Below, piece after piece: positions 33,263-43,400 of a stretch of 64,000 nt of DNA. Below the pieces are notes generated by a model that saw only the letters and a program-made list of their open reading frames with translations, searched no databases and was not told the origin of the DNA. Every line of letters begins with the position of its first letter. Position 1 is the stretch's first letter. Made by a program: the position numbers and the translations under genes. Source of the DNA: Meghimatium bilineatum (Eukaryota > Mollusca > Gastropoda > Stylommatophora > Philomycidae); assembly GCA_034231615.1 (NCBI GenBank), contig CM067318.1:33823382-33887381 (forward strand). Direction: 5' to 3'.

Positions 33263-33984
33263 GATATATACATGTACGTAACTGTCATCTATTTTTCAAT
33301 TGTCGATACCATTCAACTATACAATTTGTTAACCTATAAATATGATTCTGTTTACACTGGAATGTATGTTTTTAAGTAATACATATTTACTTCTCTTTCT
33401 AATTGCCCACCCTGAAGCTGGTAAGTTGTGTTAATACATTGTGATATGTTGTGTTGCTTGAACACTCTTTCTATGGTTGAAATATAACATCTGATCGTAC
33501 TTCACACTTAAATTAGAGATGAAGCTGTGAATGTTCCCAATGAAGATCTGAAAGAGCTGGGATAAGAAAAACGACAACAAAAGGAAGGGACTATTCAGAC
33601 AGAGATATAGTTAGATTATAGGCTTTTGTCTGAATGAAGAAGTTAGCACCGTGCGAATAATGATTCCTACAGTACATTAAATATTTAGGAAACGGATAAG
33701 TTCTTTGCAGATGAGAGTAATAACTAGAGAGTTGAAATTATCGAACTAATCTAAGACACGTTAGACATAATAGTGTTAGTTGAAATTGTCGAGACAGCTA
33801 GTCTAAGACATGGCAAACAAAATGTTGAAGTTGAGGAGACAGCTAGTCTAAGACATGGCAGACATAATTATGAAAATGCATGGCGAATCGATACATCACG
33901 TAAGGTGTGCTCGAAACATCTACAGCCACATAGACAGAACCAGAACACACATACACACACAATAACAGTGTTTGTAAAACATGG
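33263..33984. other. Unassigned, with a 56-bp direct repeat
   Basis: 33780-33867 has two copies of 'gagacagctagtctaagaca' plus 'tggca', part of a unit of about 56 bp. The rest is AT-rich with no feature recognised. Confidence 0.45.
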
Positions 33985-34495
33985 CTTCCAAAGATCAAGA
34001 TGGAAGTAAAGAGATATGATAAACTGTAGTTTTATGCCAACACTTTGCTGTCAATACCAGACATGGGCGCTGACTGCAGCCAAGCAGAGAAAAATTACAC
34101 CTGCGACGAAATGGCTGAGAAAAGCCGCAAGAGAGACCAAACTAGACATAACGAGAAATATCAGGAAATCAGGAGAAAGATGGGTCTAAATCCATGCACA
34201 GAATGGAATACATCGAGAAAAAACAAATAAAATGGTTGGGACACTTTATAAGAATGAACCATAACAAACAGCGACAATAAAATATATCATGAGAAGATCT
34301 GGATACACGATCAGAGGAAGATATAGAAAAGGATGGATAGATACTAACAAGACAACACTGAACAAATACGGATTCAACGCAGCCAAGGCGACACATCTGG
34401 CCTTGGATAGACATTTAACTCTCCCAGTCACCAAGCATACGTTTAACGGCAAGCGTGTATATTCTGACCATCATCCACCTGGGGATAGATAATAA
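33985..34495 (+). mobile_element. LINE C-terminal fragment (RTE-like)
   Basis: Reads, across frames, TWALTAAKQRKITPATKWLR, KAARETKLDITRNIR, then MEYIEKKQIKWLGHFIRMNH (34200-34260), RSEE- and KRWID-like basic sequence, and NKYGFNAAKATHLALDRHLT toward the end (34355-34420). It is the region after the RT thumb of an endonuclease-RT element, related to LINE-II by its KKQIKWxxH block but ending differently. Several stops. Confidence 0.7.
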
Positions 34496-34654
34496 ACAAT
34501 AGTACAACATGAGACCTCCAATAAAACGGCCTAAAGTGACAGCTGTGTTATTTCTTGTGACCACAAAAGGAAGTCCAGTTCAATGTTTCAGGACTATTTG
34601 CATGAAATATTTGGTTTCTTTCTGTATGTGTAAGCTAAAGATCGTGGTGTAGCC

Positions 34655-34749
34655 ATGTGAATGTCATGTTAAAACACTGAGACAGGATTAGCAAAACGTC
34701 AGTACAACAAAATGGCTCGTAGTAAAATGGAGAGTTTTCTGAAGACGTC
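34655..34749 (+). repeat. Dispersed ~100-bp repeat, copy 1
   Basis: 'gacaggattagcaaaacg', 'cagtacaacaaaatgg' and 'taaaatggagagttttctg' align with 36645-36755. Family unknown. Confidence 0.5.
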
Positions 34750-34760
34750 TACTAGTAATA

Positions 34761-34977
34761 CAGGGAGCCGCGTAGCGCAGTTGTTTTCGCACTGGCTTCG
34801 CATATGAGTGGTCCTGGGTTCAATCTCCAGTTGAAGCGAAAATGTTTTTTCAGATCGCATCGGCTCCCAGGTCGACCGAGCCTTAAATGGGTGCCGGATT
34901 AATCCGGGAAGTAAAGAGCGCTAACATCTCACACCCCTACGGCATTAATAAATGCTATGGGTTACTTTCCTTATTTA
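34761..34977 (+). mobile_element. SINE-2 copy 3, with target duplication
   Basis: Head 'gggagccgcgtagcgcag', B box 'cctgggttcaatctcc', body 'cggctcccaggtcgaccg' and 'aatccgggaagtaaag', then a direct jump to 'cgctaacatctcacac': about 55 bases present in copy 1 are missing. Flanks tactagtaata (34750) and tactagtaaca (34978) form the target duplication. The tail is short. Confidence 0.85.
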
Positions 34978-35172
34978 TACTAGTAACATTAAACAAAGAA
35001 GGAAAAAAGCAATATATTTAATTTGCTACAATCATCAACTGTGGAATAAAGAATACGAAACAAGACCTGATAAATGCAATGAAAAGGAGAAACACCAAAA
35101 TACTAGGACTAGCAGATACGAGAATTAAAGACAGGGGTTGTAAGAAACTATATCAAAATTACAATTCTTTTA

Positions 35173-35256
35173 CAGTGGAGTTGACTTAGTTTCGATAGCA
35201 AAGTACGAGCTGGTTTTTTTCGTAGATCTGATATTCGCTAAGAACATAGTTCACTG
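35173..35256. mobile_element. 84-bp MITE nested in LINE-II, TA target
   Basis: Starts 'cagtggagttgacttag' and ends 'ctaagaacatagttcactg', imperfect inverted repeats, with TA on both sides (35171-35172 and 35257-35258). It interrupts the LINE-II endonuclease coding region. Probably pogo/Tc1-mariner type, judging from the TA duplication. Confidence 0.6.
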
Positions 35257-35919
35257 TACACATTTGAGTGAACGGTCAATGTCGGTCACGATTATTATAG
35301 ACCATGTAAATACAACATTTATACAGGGCTATGCCCGATGTGACACACCAAACAACGAAAACGAAAGAGGGGAAATTTTTGAGGATGTAAACAGATTAAT
35401 AAATAATAGCAACAATGAAGATGATATATAAATTATGAGATATATTAATGCACATCTTGTCACAAATAGAGAAGAAATAGAGGAATATAAAAGACCTTTC
35501 GGCGACACAAGAAAATAGATTAATGACAACAGTTATAGAGTTATACATGCACCCAGCAGAACCTCGTTATAACGAATATCTTTAAACATAGACAGTCTCA
35601 AGTGTACACATGTGTAAATGGAACAGCTTCGAATACAAGAGCCAGACAGACTTTATACTCACAAATAAAAACACTAGACGAAAAATAACTGTTGCAGGAG
35701 TAATAACTAACATGTGTGCAGACATTGGCCATAAGGCAATAATAATAACAGTCCCCCAAAAAAAGAACGAAACATAACTAGCCCAAGAAAAACACCAAGG
35801 GCAAGTATATGTACAGAAATTGGAAGAACTAAAAATGCATGAAAAATATATCCAGGAAGTTAACGAAGAATTTACAAAGCTACCAGAAAACATTAAGCAC
35901 CTGATGAAGAATGAAAATA

Positions 35920-35935
35920 TATATATATATATATT
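35920..35935. repeat. Short (TA)n in LINE-II
   Basis: TA repeat within the LINE-II linker. Confidence 0.8.
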
Positions 35936-36639
35936 TAATGCCATCATACAAGCAGCAGAAAACATGCGGATATATGCCAACATAAAGGCAAGAAACCAAA
36001 AATAACAGCTTGTTGTAAAGAGGGGAAAGAACGTAACAAAAAATAAACATCAGACATATGCAATACGAGCACGCATGAAGATTCATTATAATACAAGACA
36101 TCAAAGAATAACACCAAGAAAATAATTAAATCTGCAAACATTAAGTTATAACAAGAATATGGAGAAATACTTAACAAGGATAGACAAAACGCACCAAAGA
36201 TGCTCTACAAGAAATACAAAACATGAGAAATTTAAAAAAAACATTTACTAACCAACAGAAAAAAATAAACTATAAACACTGCAACGAACTAAATATGTCA
36301 CAAGAAATTTTGAAAAGATGGACACGTTATTTCAATCAACTGCTAAACTTAATTAAAGAAAAATGATTACAATAATAAATATAATAGAAGAAGACCTAGA
36401 ACCATACATCTTGATATCCGAAATTGAAGACGCAGTTAAACATACATCAAATAGCACAGCACCAGGAATATACTACAATCATATAGAACTAATGAAAATG
36501 CTAACAGTGACAGGTATAAAGTAGCTGCGCGGACTTTTCAACGTGATATGGAAGACACAAAAGACACAACAGAAGTGGAATAAATCGGTGTTTTGCGATT
36601 CTTCATCTGGAATAGGTGGACTCATTAATGTATGATGTT

Positions 36640-36755
36640 AATTAGAGATCACAGCGTAGCCAGGCAAGGTTTTCCTGATACAACACCGCGACAGGATTAG
36701 CAATTCGACAGTGAGAACTCAATGTGCTGGTAGCTAAATGGAGGTTTTTCTGGAA
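36640..36755 (+). repeat. Dispersed ~100-bp repeat, copy 2
   Basis: 'gacaggattagcaattcg', 'ctggtagctaaatggagg' and 'tttttctgga' align with copy 1 at 34655-34749. It sits within LINE-II between linker and RT, where LINE coding similarity lapses, so it is probably an insertion. Confidence 0.5.
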
Positions 36756-38075
36756 CAGGAGTGAAATACAGCGGCGATTGTTCCCATCTGGAAGAAAAAA
36801 GGCGGTAAGAGGGACTGCACAAAGCACAGATGCATATCACTCTTAAGCCACATAGGAAAAATCTTTAGCAAGATACTAGAGAGAAGGATGTGCTCATATA
36901 TAGAACGACGACTCAACAACAGACAATTGTGCTTTCGGAATAATAAAAGCTCTACAGATGCAATCTTTGCCATCAAACAGCTTTCAGAAAGAGCGATTGT
37001 ACATAACCACGACTTATATTTGGCTTTCGTGGACTAAGAGGAAGCTTTTGACAGAGTGAATAGAGCACAGCTATGAATAACACTACATACATATGGTGTT
37101 CCCCAACATATGATACGCCTATGTCAGAGCTTATACGCCAATAGTCGATGAGCAGTAAGAACGAGCACAGGTACATCGGATAATTTCAAAATTCACTCGG
37201 GAGTGAAACAGGAATGTGTACTATCCCCCGCCCCCTACTGTTCATAACATATATAGATCACTTCTGCAAAGTAGCAAAGACAACGGAAGAAAATAAAACA
37301 ACCACGAAAGGATAACTTAAACGAATTGCTATTTCCAGACGACCAAGCATTAGTATCATCATCAGAATAGCAACAACAAGGACAAATAGACTACATCAAA
37401 CATGAGAAACCTTTAATATGAAGATACATATAGAAAAGAACAAAGTAATGAAGATAGGAAGAACAGAAAGAAGCAACAATATATATTGGAAACAACAGAC
37501 AAACACGAAGCATAATTCTCATACATAGTAAGTAATATAACAACAGACGGCAAGAGCAGCAAAGAAATGCACAATACATGTAGTAAAGCATATCAAGCCC
37601 TGGGGCAAATGATACCATTCTTCAGAAACAAAAATGTAGATTTAAGCACACAAAAACCACTGTTCAAAACTTGTATTGTGCCAACGCTGTGCTACCAACG
37701 TCAAACAACGACAACGCAGCACAATATAAACGTAAACTTGTGACAGCTGAAATGGCATGATTATGCAGAATCCTAGGAATGTCGCTACAAGATAATAGTG
37801 AGGAATGAGGACATTAGACAAAGAACCAGCACTACCCCAGTCTTGGAATATATTAAGAGCCAACAGATCAAATGGTTTGTATACATCAGCAGACTACCAT
37901 CAGACAGCATATTACAGCAAGATATGGTACACAGATACAGTTAAGGCAGACCTAGAGATCGACCTGGAAAACGATGGACCACCGAAATAAAAGAGGCGAC
38001 AAATTCCACAATAAGTACATCACACAAGAGGGCCATCTCCAGGAAACTCTTCTACCCCTGACGCTGAAAGGCAGC

Positions 38076-38729
38076 AAAGGATTTAGCGAACAGATTGATA
38101 GAAAACATGAGACATCTACACTTACGTAGACATAATATACGCAAATTACAAAATAGCGGCGCTTGTCAAAAGTATTGGTGATCAATTAATAGACTGTCAA
38201 GTTTACTATTGTCAAATAATCTGTGGATATTATTGATTCCATGTTGTAGCTGTTAAGTGTTATATAGACCAAGTTATTAGACTCCGGGCAAACAAATTGG
38301 TTCTCAACCCTTCGTATGTCTAACGATATGCATGCATGTTCATGTAATTGTGTATTGCATAAATGTCTGCAAATGTGCAATCTTATTTGTGTCAGATTTA
38401 ATGCCGACATGATTCAATGACAGTCAAGCTGCGTTTTGAATTGTTCAAATTCAGAAGCTGCTTGTTAAGCGACTTCAGTGAATCCCGTTTCGTTCAATCA
38501 ACGCTCATACAGTAAAATATCACATTATATTCATTTTTAAAGTATTTGAGTCGTGTTGAGGTATACAGTATTAAACTCTACATTTTCATTGAACAATATC
38601 ATACCTAAGGATGATGTGGTCAGCATTATGAAAGTTGAATTCTTTTTCCATGAGATTTGGTAACCATTTCCTAAGGTTGGATTGACCCTGAAAGCGGTGG
38701 TGATTTAAATAAATTGTTTCCAATTAAAT
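38076..38729. other. No recognisable feature
   Basis: AT-rich spacer. Confidence 0.4.
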
Positions 38730-38805
38730 CGAAAATTGAACCTCTGATCACCGAACGTTTAAGCTAACGATCTAACTTCTGAGCCATTGCTGCTCTCATC
38801 CAATC
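38730..38805 (-). other. tRNA-like SINE head (minus strand)
   Basis: The minus strand reads 'gcagcaatggctcagaagtt' 'agatcgttagc' (A-box-like) and 'cagaggttcaattttcg' (B-box-like) at tRNA-like spacing. The acceptor ends do not pair. One copy only. Confidence 0.4.
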
Positions 38806-38889
38806 TATATATCGGTAATAAATGCATTTACTACATGTTTGTCTGCTATGTTCTTTAGTTTCGTTAGCTTTCAGAATTCTCAATCAATC

Positions 38890-39339
38890 AATCAAGTGAT
38901 ATGCAGAATAGAGTAGGCGATAATGTTTGTCCACGACTTTCTCTCTCTTGTTTTTTCAATAAGCTCGGTTGGTGAACTTCTACCGTGCCACACTACTAGT
39001 CCATCTAATAAGTTCTCTCTTTGTCGTCCCCTATCTCTTCTACCTTTGATCTTTCCTGTGGTTATTAAGTGTTCAAGCTGTGTTCTTCTCAGCACATGCC
39101 CTAGAAACCTTGACTATCTGCCCCTAATGTTTGATATGATTGATCTTTTTTACGTCAGCATCAATGAGATCATCTGTATTAGTTTTCTTATCAGACCATA
39201 GTATTTTCATCATTCTTCCAAGAAACTACATCTCTGCAGCCTCCAGTTCGTTTTGAATTTTTTTGGTTCCAGACCATTCTTCACTTCCATAAAAAAGAAT
39301 TGGTGTGAAATAACATCTCAGCACTCAAATTCGGATAGC
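38890..39339 (-). mobile_element. LINE-V C-terminal fragment (minus strand)
   Basis: The minus strand from 39300 reads LLYGSEEWSGTKKIQNE-like coding, AAEM then FLGRMMKILWSDKKTN, and after frame changes LRRTQLEHLITTGKIKGRRD, RGRQRENLLDGLVVWHGRSS and PTELIEKTRERKSWTNII (39095-38895). It is the same block as 24229-24690 and extends further upstream. A SINE-1 inserted at its upstream edge (39340). Confidence 0.78.
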
Positions 39340-39619
39340 CCCCGTGTGTTGCCGGGGCCCGAAAGGGGAGCAAAGAATAGCAACACTGTTTACCTTCCAA
39401 GCATGTCGTAAAAGGCGACTAAGGAGGTTATGGGATGGAGATGGCTGTCCCATCACATATAGGGTCAGTGACCCAAAGCCATGCTGAAGTCGGATGTGTC
39501 AGACCGAAAGGCGCAGATATCGCAGCAATGCTGTAAACTATGACACAACTAATTCCGTTCTCCGGAATACATCCTGCTAATCTGCAGGAGTTTGAGAACG
39601 AACGCAGAAGAAGAAGAAG
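39340..39619 (+). mobile_element. SINE-1 copy with perfect 13-bp target duplication
   Basis: The 280-bp insert is flanked by aaattcggatagc at 39327-39339 and 39620-39632. It begins 'cccgtgtgttgccgggg', contains 'gtcgtaaaaggcgactaa', 'gggtcagtgacccaaagcc' and 'attccgttctccgg', and ends 'tttgagaacgaacgcag' then GAA repeats. The target duplication defines the full element and proves retroposition. The tail resembles that of LINE-I ('gaacgaa' then GAA repeats), which may be its mobilising partner. Confidence 0.92.
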
Positions 39620-39632
39620 AAATTCGGATAGC

Positions 39633-40646
39633 ATTGATAGTGGTCAATTACATAAAATGGTTTTAATTTTTTGGAATGCTGAAATATGCATCAACGGCTT
39701 AACTTTGTTATAGTATCACAGCACCTAGAATGAAATATCACATAGAAAAATATCATTATAAAAATCTTCAATGAAGTGTTACTGCAATAATATATAAGTA
39801 AGGTCTTGCAATCGTATTACTAAATTGAAAATAGTACAGTAGAATATGTTTAGACATTGTATAAAACGTATAAACCGGCAACAATTCGATTTCAATTTCT
39901 GGAATTGTTTATACAAAGGATTAATCACCTTTCATTAAATTTTATTTTAATAAAAATGAACAACACAGCCTCGATATGCTTTATGTGATCAATACAAAAT
40001 AACGCAATAGATAACCACAAAATAGACAGACACATGTGTATATTTAGTTTCCAATAATTTCAGTCAGTGTGTAATTAGATGCAAATGTGCACACGTATTC
40101 TTAGTTCTCCGAACATTCCAGTCCGTCATTCTGTGACATGTATTATTTCCGGCATTCATTAAAATATCATGTCAAATACATAAAACAGTGGTGTATAGAT
40201 TGTACAGATGCATCAATACGTGAACAAATTACAATCTTGTGTCAGGCTACTTTGTTGGAATACATCAGTACACAAATTGTTCATACCTTTATTGATCATA
40301 AAATAAAACATACTTCTATGGATGCAACTATTGAAGTTAATCACATTTTACAGGTCCCAAATGACTATAACCCCAACAAAAATGAAAGGAAAGTGTCGAT
40401 GTCAGAAAATGTATCAACTATTTAACTTTAGTTTAAAGTATCATGGCACCTAGAATGAAATAAGCATCAACTGCTTAACTTTAAGTTATAATATCATGGC
40501 ACCTGGAATAAAATATCACAAAGAAAAAAATCATTATATAAATCATCAATGAAGTTTTACTGCAAAATTATTTAAAACAAAATTTAGCAACATTTTGACA
40601 TTACAAACTACAAATTTTAGCGATCATGATTGCAGATAGTCATTTT
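39633..40646. other. AT-rich, with a ~100-bp direct duplication
   Basis: 39692-39793 and 40468-40570 share 'atcaacggcttaac'-like, 'cacctagaatgaaatatcac' and 'tcttcaatgaagtg' blocks in order. Between them lies an unrecognised 95-codon open frame (40138-40425) with no domain I can name. Confidence 0.5.
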
Positions 40647-41335
40647 ACATGAACACTACATATGTATCGTACATAATACTTACATGAACACTACATATGT
40701 ATCGTACATAATACTTACATGAACACTACATATGTATCGTACATAATACTTACATGAACACTACATATGTATCGTACATAATACTTACATGAACACTACA
40801 TATGTATCGTACATAATACTTACATGAACACTACATATGTATCGTACATAATACTTACATGAACACTACATATGTATCGTACATAATACTTACATGAACA
40901 CTACATATGTATCGTACATAATACTTACATGAACACTACATATGTATCATACATAATACTTACATGAACACTACATATGTATCGTACATAATACTTACAT
41001 GAACACTACATATGTATCGTACATAATACTTACATGAACACTACATATGTATCGTACATAATACTTACATGAACATTGCATACGTATATGACACAATTCT
41101 TGCATGAACGTTGCATACTTAACAGCCACAATTCTTACATGAACATCGCATACTAAACAGACACAATTCTTACATGAACATTGCATAATTAACAGACACA
41201 ATTTTTACTTGAACATTGCATTCGTATAAGACACAATTCTTACATGAACATTGCATAATTAACAGACACAATTCTTACATGAACATTGCATACGTATCAG
41301 ACATAATTCTTACGTGAACATTGCATACTTATTTC
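40647..41335. repeat. Minisatellite, 35 bp: 12 near-identical then ~7 diverged copies
   Basis: Unit 'acatgaacactacatatgta' 'tcgtacataatactt' repeats 12 times (one copy has tcat for tcgt), then passes into older units with 'gaacattgcata' and 'gacacaattctt' of the same period. One end is fresh, the other decayed. Confidence 0.95.
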
Positions 41336-41690
41336 CCTAACAACAATCTTCGGGCTCCACAAACTCTAAAAAATCCTACAGATAACGATCTGAAGGCTAT
41401 AGATTTCCCGGTTCAGACCTTCTCACCCATTATGTCGTTAGAAGTTTCACTTAATCTCGCTCAGTGACAAAAGAAATCCATTTAAGAAAATAAGTGTGAA
41501 CGTTAATAGCTAAGAACTGGACCAATTCACGTCCTTATCGAATAGATGGTGTCTTGCTCCTGCACCTGGGTTGAGAAGTTCAGTGTGTGCTTCACGTATG
41601 TTTTTGTGTGTTCTTTTCATTAAAGAGAGTAAGCCAGACATTTTCTAACCGCAAATGGCTTAAAACATAGTCGTGTTGTTATAAAAGATG
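41336..41690. other. No recognisable feature
   Basis: Unassigned sequence. Confidence 0.35.
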
Positions 41691-42030
41691 CATGTATTGC
41701 TTAAAACATAGTTATGTTACACTGCTAATATAATTATATTATTGTCTTATAACAGTTATATTGTTAAAATAAATAGTTATGTTGATATAATAATAGTTAC
41801 ATTATTAAAATTTACATTGTTATAAAACAGTTATATTGTTATAATAAAATACTGATATATTTGAATAATAATAATACTGTTATATTGTTACAATAAAATG
41901 AATTTATATTATTGTAATAAAGCAATATCAAAATGAAACAATATATGTTATAAAAAATAGTTATTTTGTTATAATAAAATATAGAAATACTAGTATATTA
42001 CAAAAGTTATATTGTTATTATAATACATTA
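41691..42030. repeat. AT-rich quasi-repeat
   Basis: Loose repetition of 'ttatattgttataataaaat'. No fixed period. Confidence 0.6.
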
Positions 42031-42474
42031 GTAATAAAATAAATACTGGTTGTATCGGTAAAAAAACCGCGATCTATTGAACATACAATTCAGAGCAGCA
42101 GTGAAACAGTATCATATATATCAAGACTGGTCTTGACATGGGACATCTGCTTTGTCCATATTGTAAACCCTATGCACAAGCAGAATAGTAATAGATTGTT
42201 GAAGATCAGCCTATATATGCAACTTTCCGTCGTTCCCGACAATAGTAGTATTGTTGTACTATATGAAATATAATCTACTATCCATTACGACGACGACGAC
42301 AGATATCGAAACCTATTAAGGACAGGGATGGAGTATACCTATACATAGTAAAACACCTGGGCTAAAATATATATAACATGCATTGCCCGTACAGTGTAAT
42401 CTTCCTCTCTGCCTACCTTGTTAATTTCAAAGGGAATATTCACCAATATATGTGGAACACGGCAAGCTTCAGTA
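42031..42474. other. No recognisable feature
   Basis: AT-rich with a short (CGA)n at 42288-42300. Confidence 0.4.
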
Positions 42475-42670
42475 GTGCCGTATCTATACAGACGTATAAT
42501 CTAATAGGCGACACATCCCTGTCTGACTTGTTTTTGTTGTTGATGGTTCTGATACTCCATCCGTTGTTCTCACCTTGTTTTGACATTTTTTGTATAATGA
42601 TTTGATGTTGTGTGGTAGTTGTCTCTTAATTCCGTATATTTCTAGCGTTTCCAATGGTATATCATTTTTT
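42475..42670 (-). mobile_element. LINE RT palm fragment (minus strand)
   Basis: The minus strand from 42662 reads IPLETLEIYGIKRQLPHNIK, then SLYKKCQNKVRTTDGVSEP, then TTKTSQTGM, the palm region just before the RQGCVLSPLLF block of RTE-like reverse transcriptases. Only about 60 residues remain. Confidence 0.6.
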
Positions 42671-43149
42671 TAATTCTCATTATTTAGTTTGTGAATTGTT
42701 TCGATGTTAATAGTTTTCTCACTGATGTTAATAATCACTGAAAATATGTTTAACCGTTTTTTTCGTTAATCATGAAACCATTCTATATGTAAGTACACAA
42801 TAGACGTGTCTATAAGCAAGAAGGGCATATTCCAGTGGTTAAACATCACTAACTGTTGTTGTAAGAGCCCTGAATGAGATGCAATTTCCTTTCAAGACCG
42901 TCATGCAGGTTATATCTGACGTGACAAACAAAGGTGATAAAGAATTATGCATTTTACTATAATAACTGGTAAGGATTATGATTTTTCATGCGAATAGAGT
43001 TTCTGAGAACAGACAGACATATTTAGACTTCTGTTTTTAATGTTTCTAAAGCCACATCGCCATCAACTATGAATGATTATGAGTTTGATGAAGATGGTAC
43101 ATTACAGAGAGAAGAAACTCAAGTCGTAATAAACTTTATGTTATTATTA
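42671..43149. other. No recognisable feature
   Basis: AT-rich. An A-box-like word lies at about 42832 without a B box. Confidence 0.35.
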
Positions 43150-43400
43150 TTGGAGTTGTTTAAGGGATTCTAGAAGGGGAGAAAATAATGACAACCTGTT
43201 AAGCTTCATATAGGAGAGAACTAAGAAAGTGATAGGGTAAAGATGACTGCCCCATCCCACAGGGTGAAAGTGATCCAGAAGCCATACTGAAGTCGGAAGT
43301 TTCAGACTAAATCAAGCAGATATCGTAGGTCAGCTGTAAAACATGATACAGTGTATTCCGTTCTCTAGACTACATCATGCTAACCTGCAGGATTGTCAAA
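43150..43400 (+). mobile_element. SINE-1 copy, old
   Basis: Islands in order: 'gactgccccatcccac', 'gaagccatactgaagtcgga', 'gcagatatcgta', 'gtattccgttctctagacta' and 'catgctaacctgcagg'. The tail is lost. Confidence 0.65.

Larger units (their letters stand above)
35030..38075 (+). mobile_element. LINE-II, nearly full length but heavily broken
   Basis: An RTE-like element with domains in order. Endonuclease N terminus: ILGLADTRIKDRG at 35100 (family usually LxET, so the catalytic Glu reads Asp). Endonuclease core: GYARCDTPNNENERGE, then NAHLVTNREEIEEYKRPFGD. Endonuclease C terminus: KWNSFEYKSQTDFIL near 35620. Linker to 36560. RT: CISLLSHIGKIFSKILERRM at 36830, LYLAFVD then EEAFDRVN at 37018, YGVPQHMIRLCQSLYANS, and a VKQECVLSP block at 37205. 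C-terminal tail: 37800-38060. Many stops and frameshifts, plus nested insertions at 35173 and 36640. The RT active-site YADD block is not readable (FPDDQ at about 37335). Not functional. Confidence 0.85.

Noticed and set aside
35553-35585. 'cagcagaacctcgttataac' looks like a pogo-type terminal repeat
   Set aside because: It reads in frame as LINE-II endonuclease (TQQNLVITNIFKHRQS), so it is coding sequence, not a transposon end.
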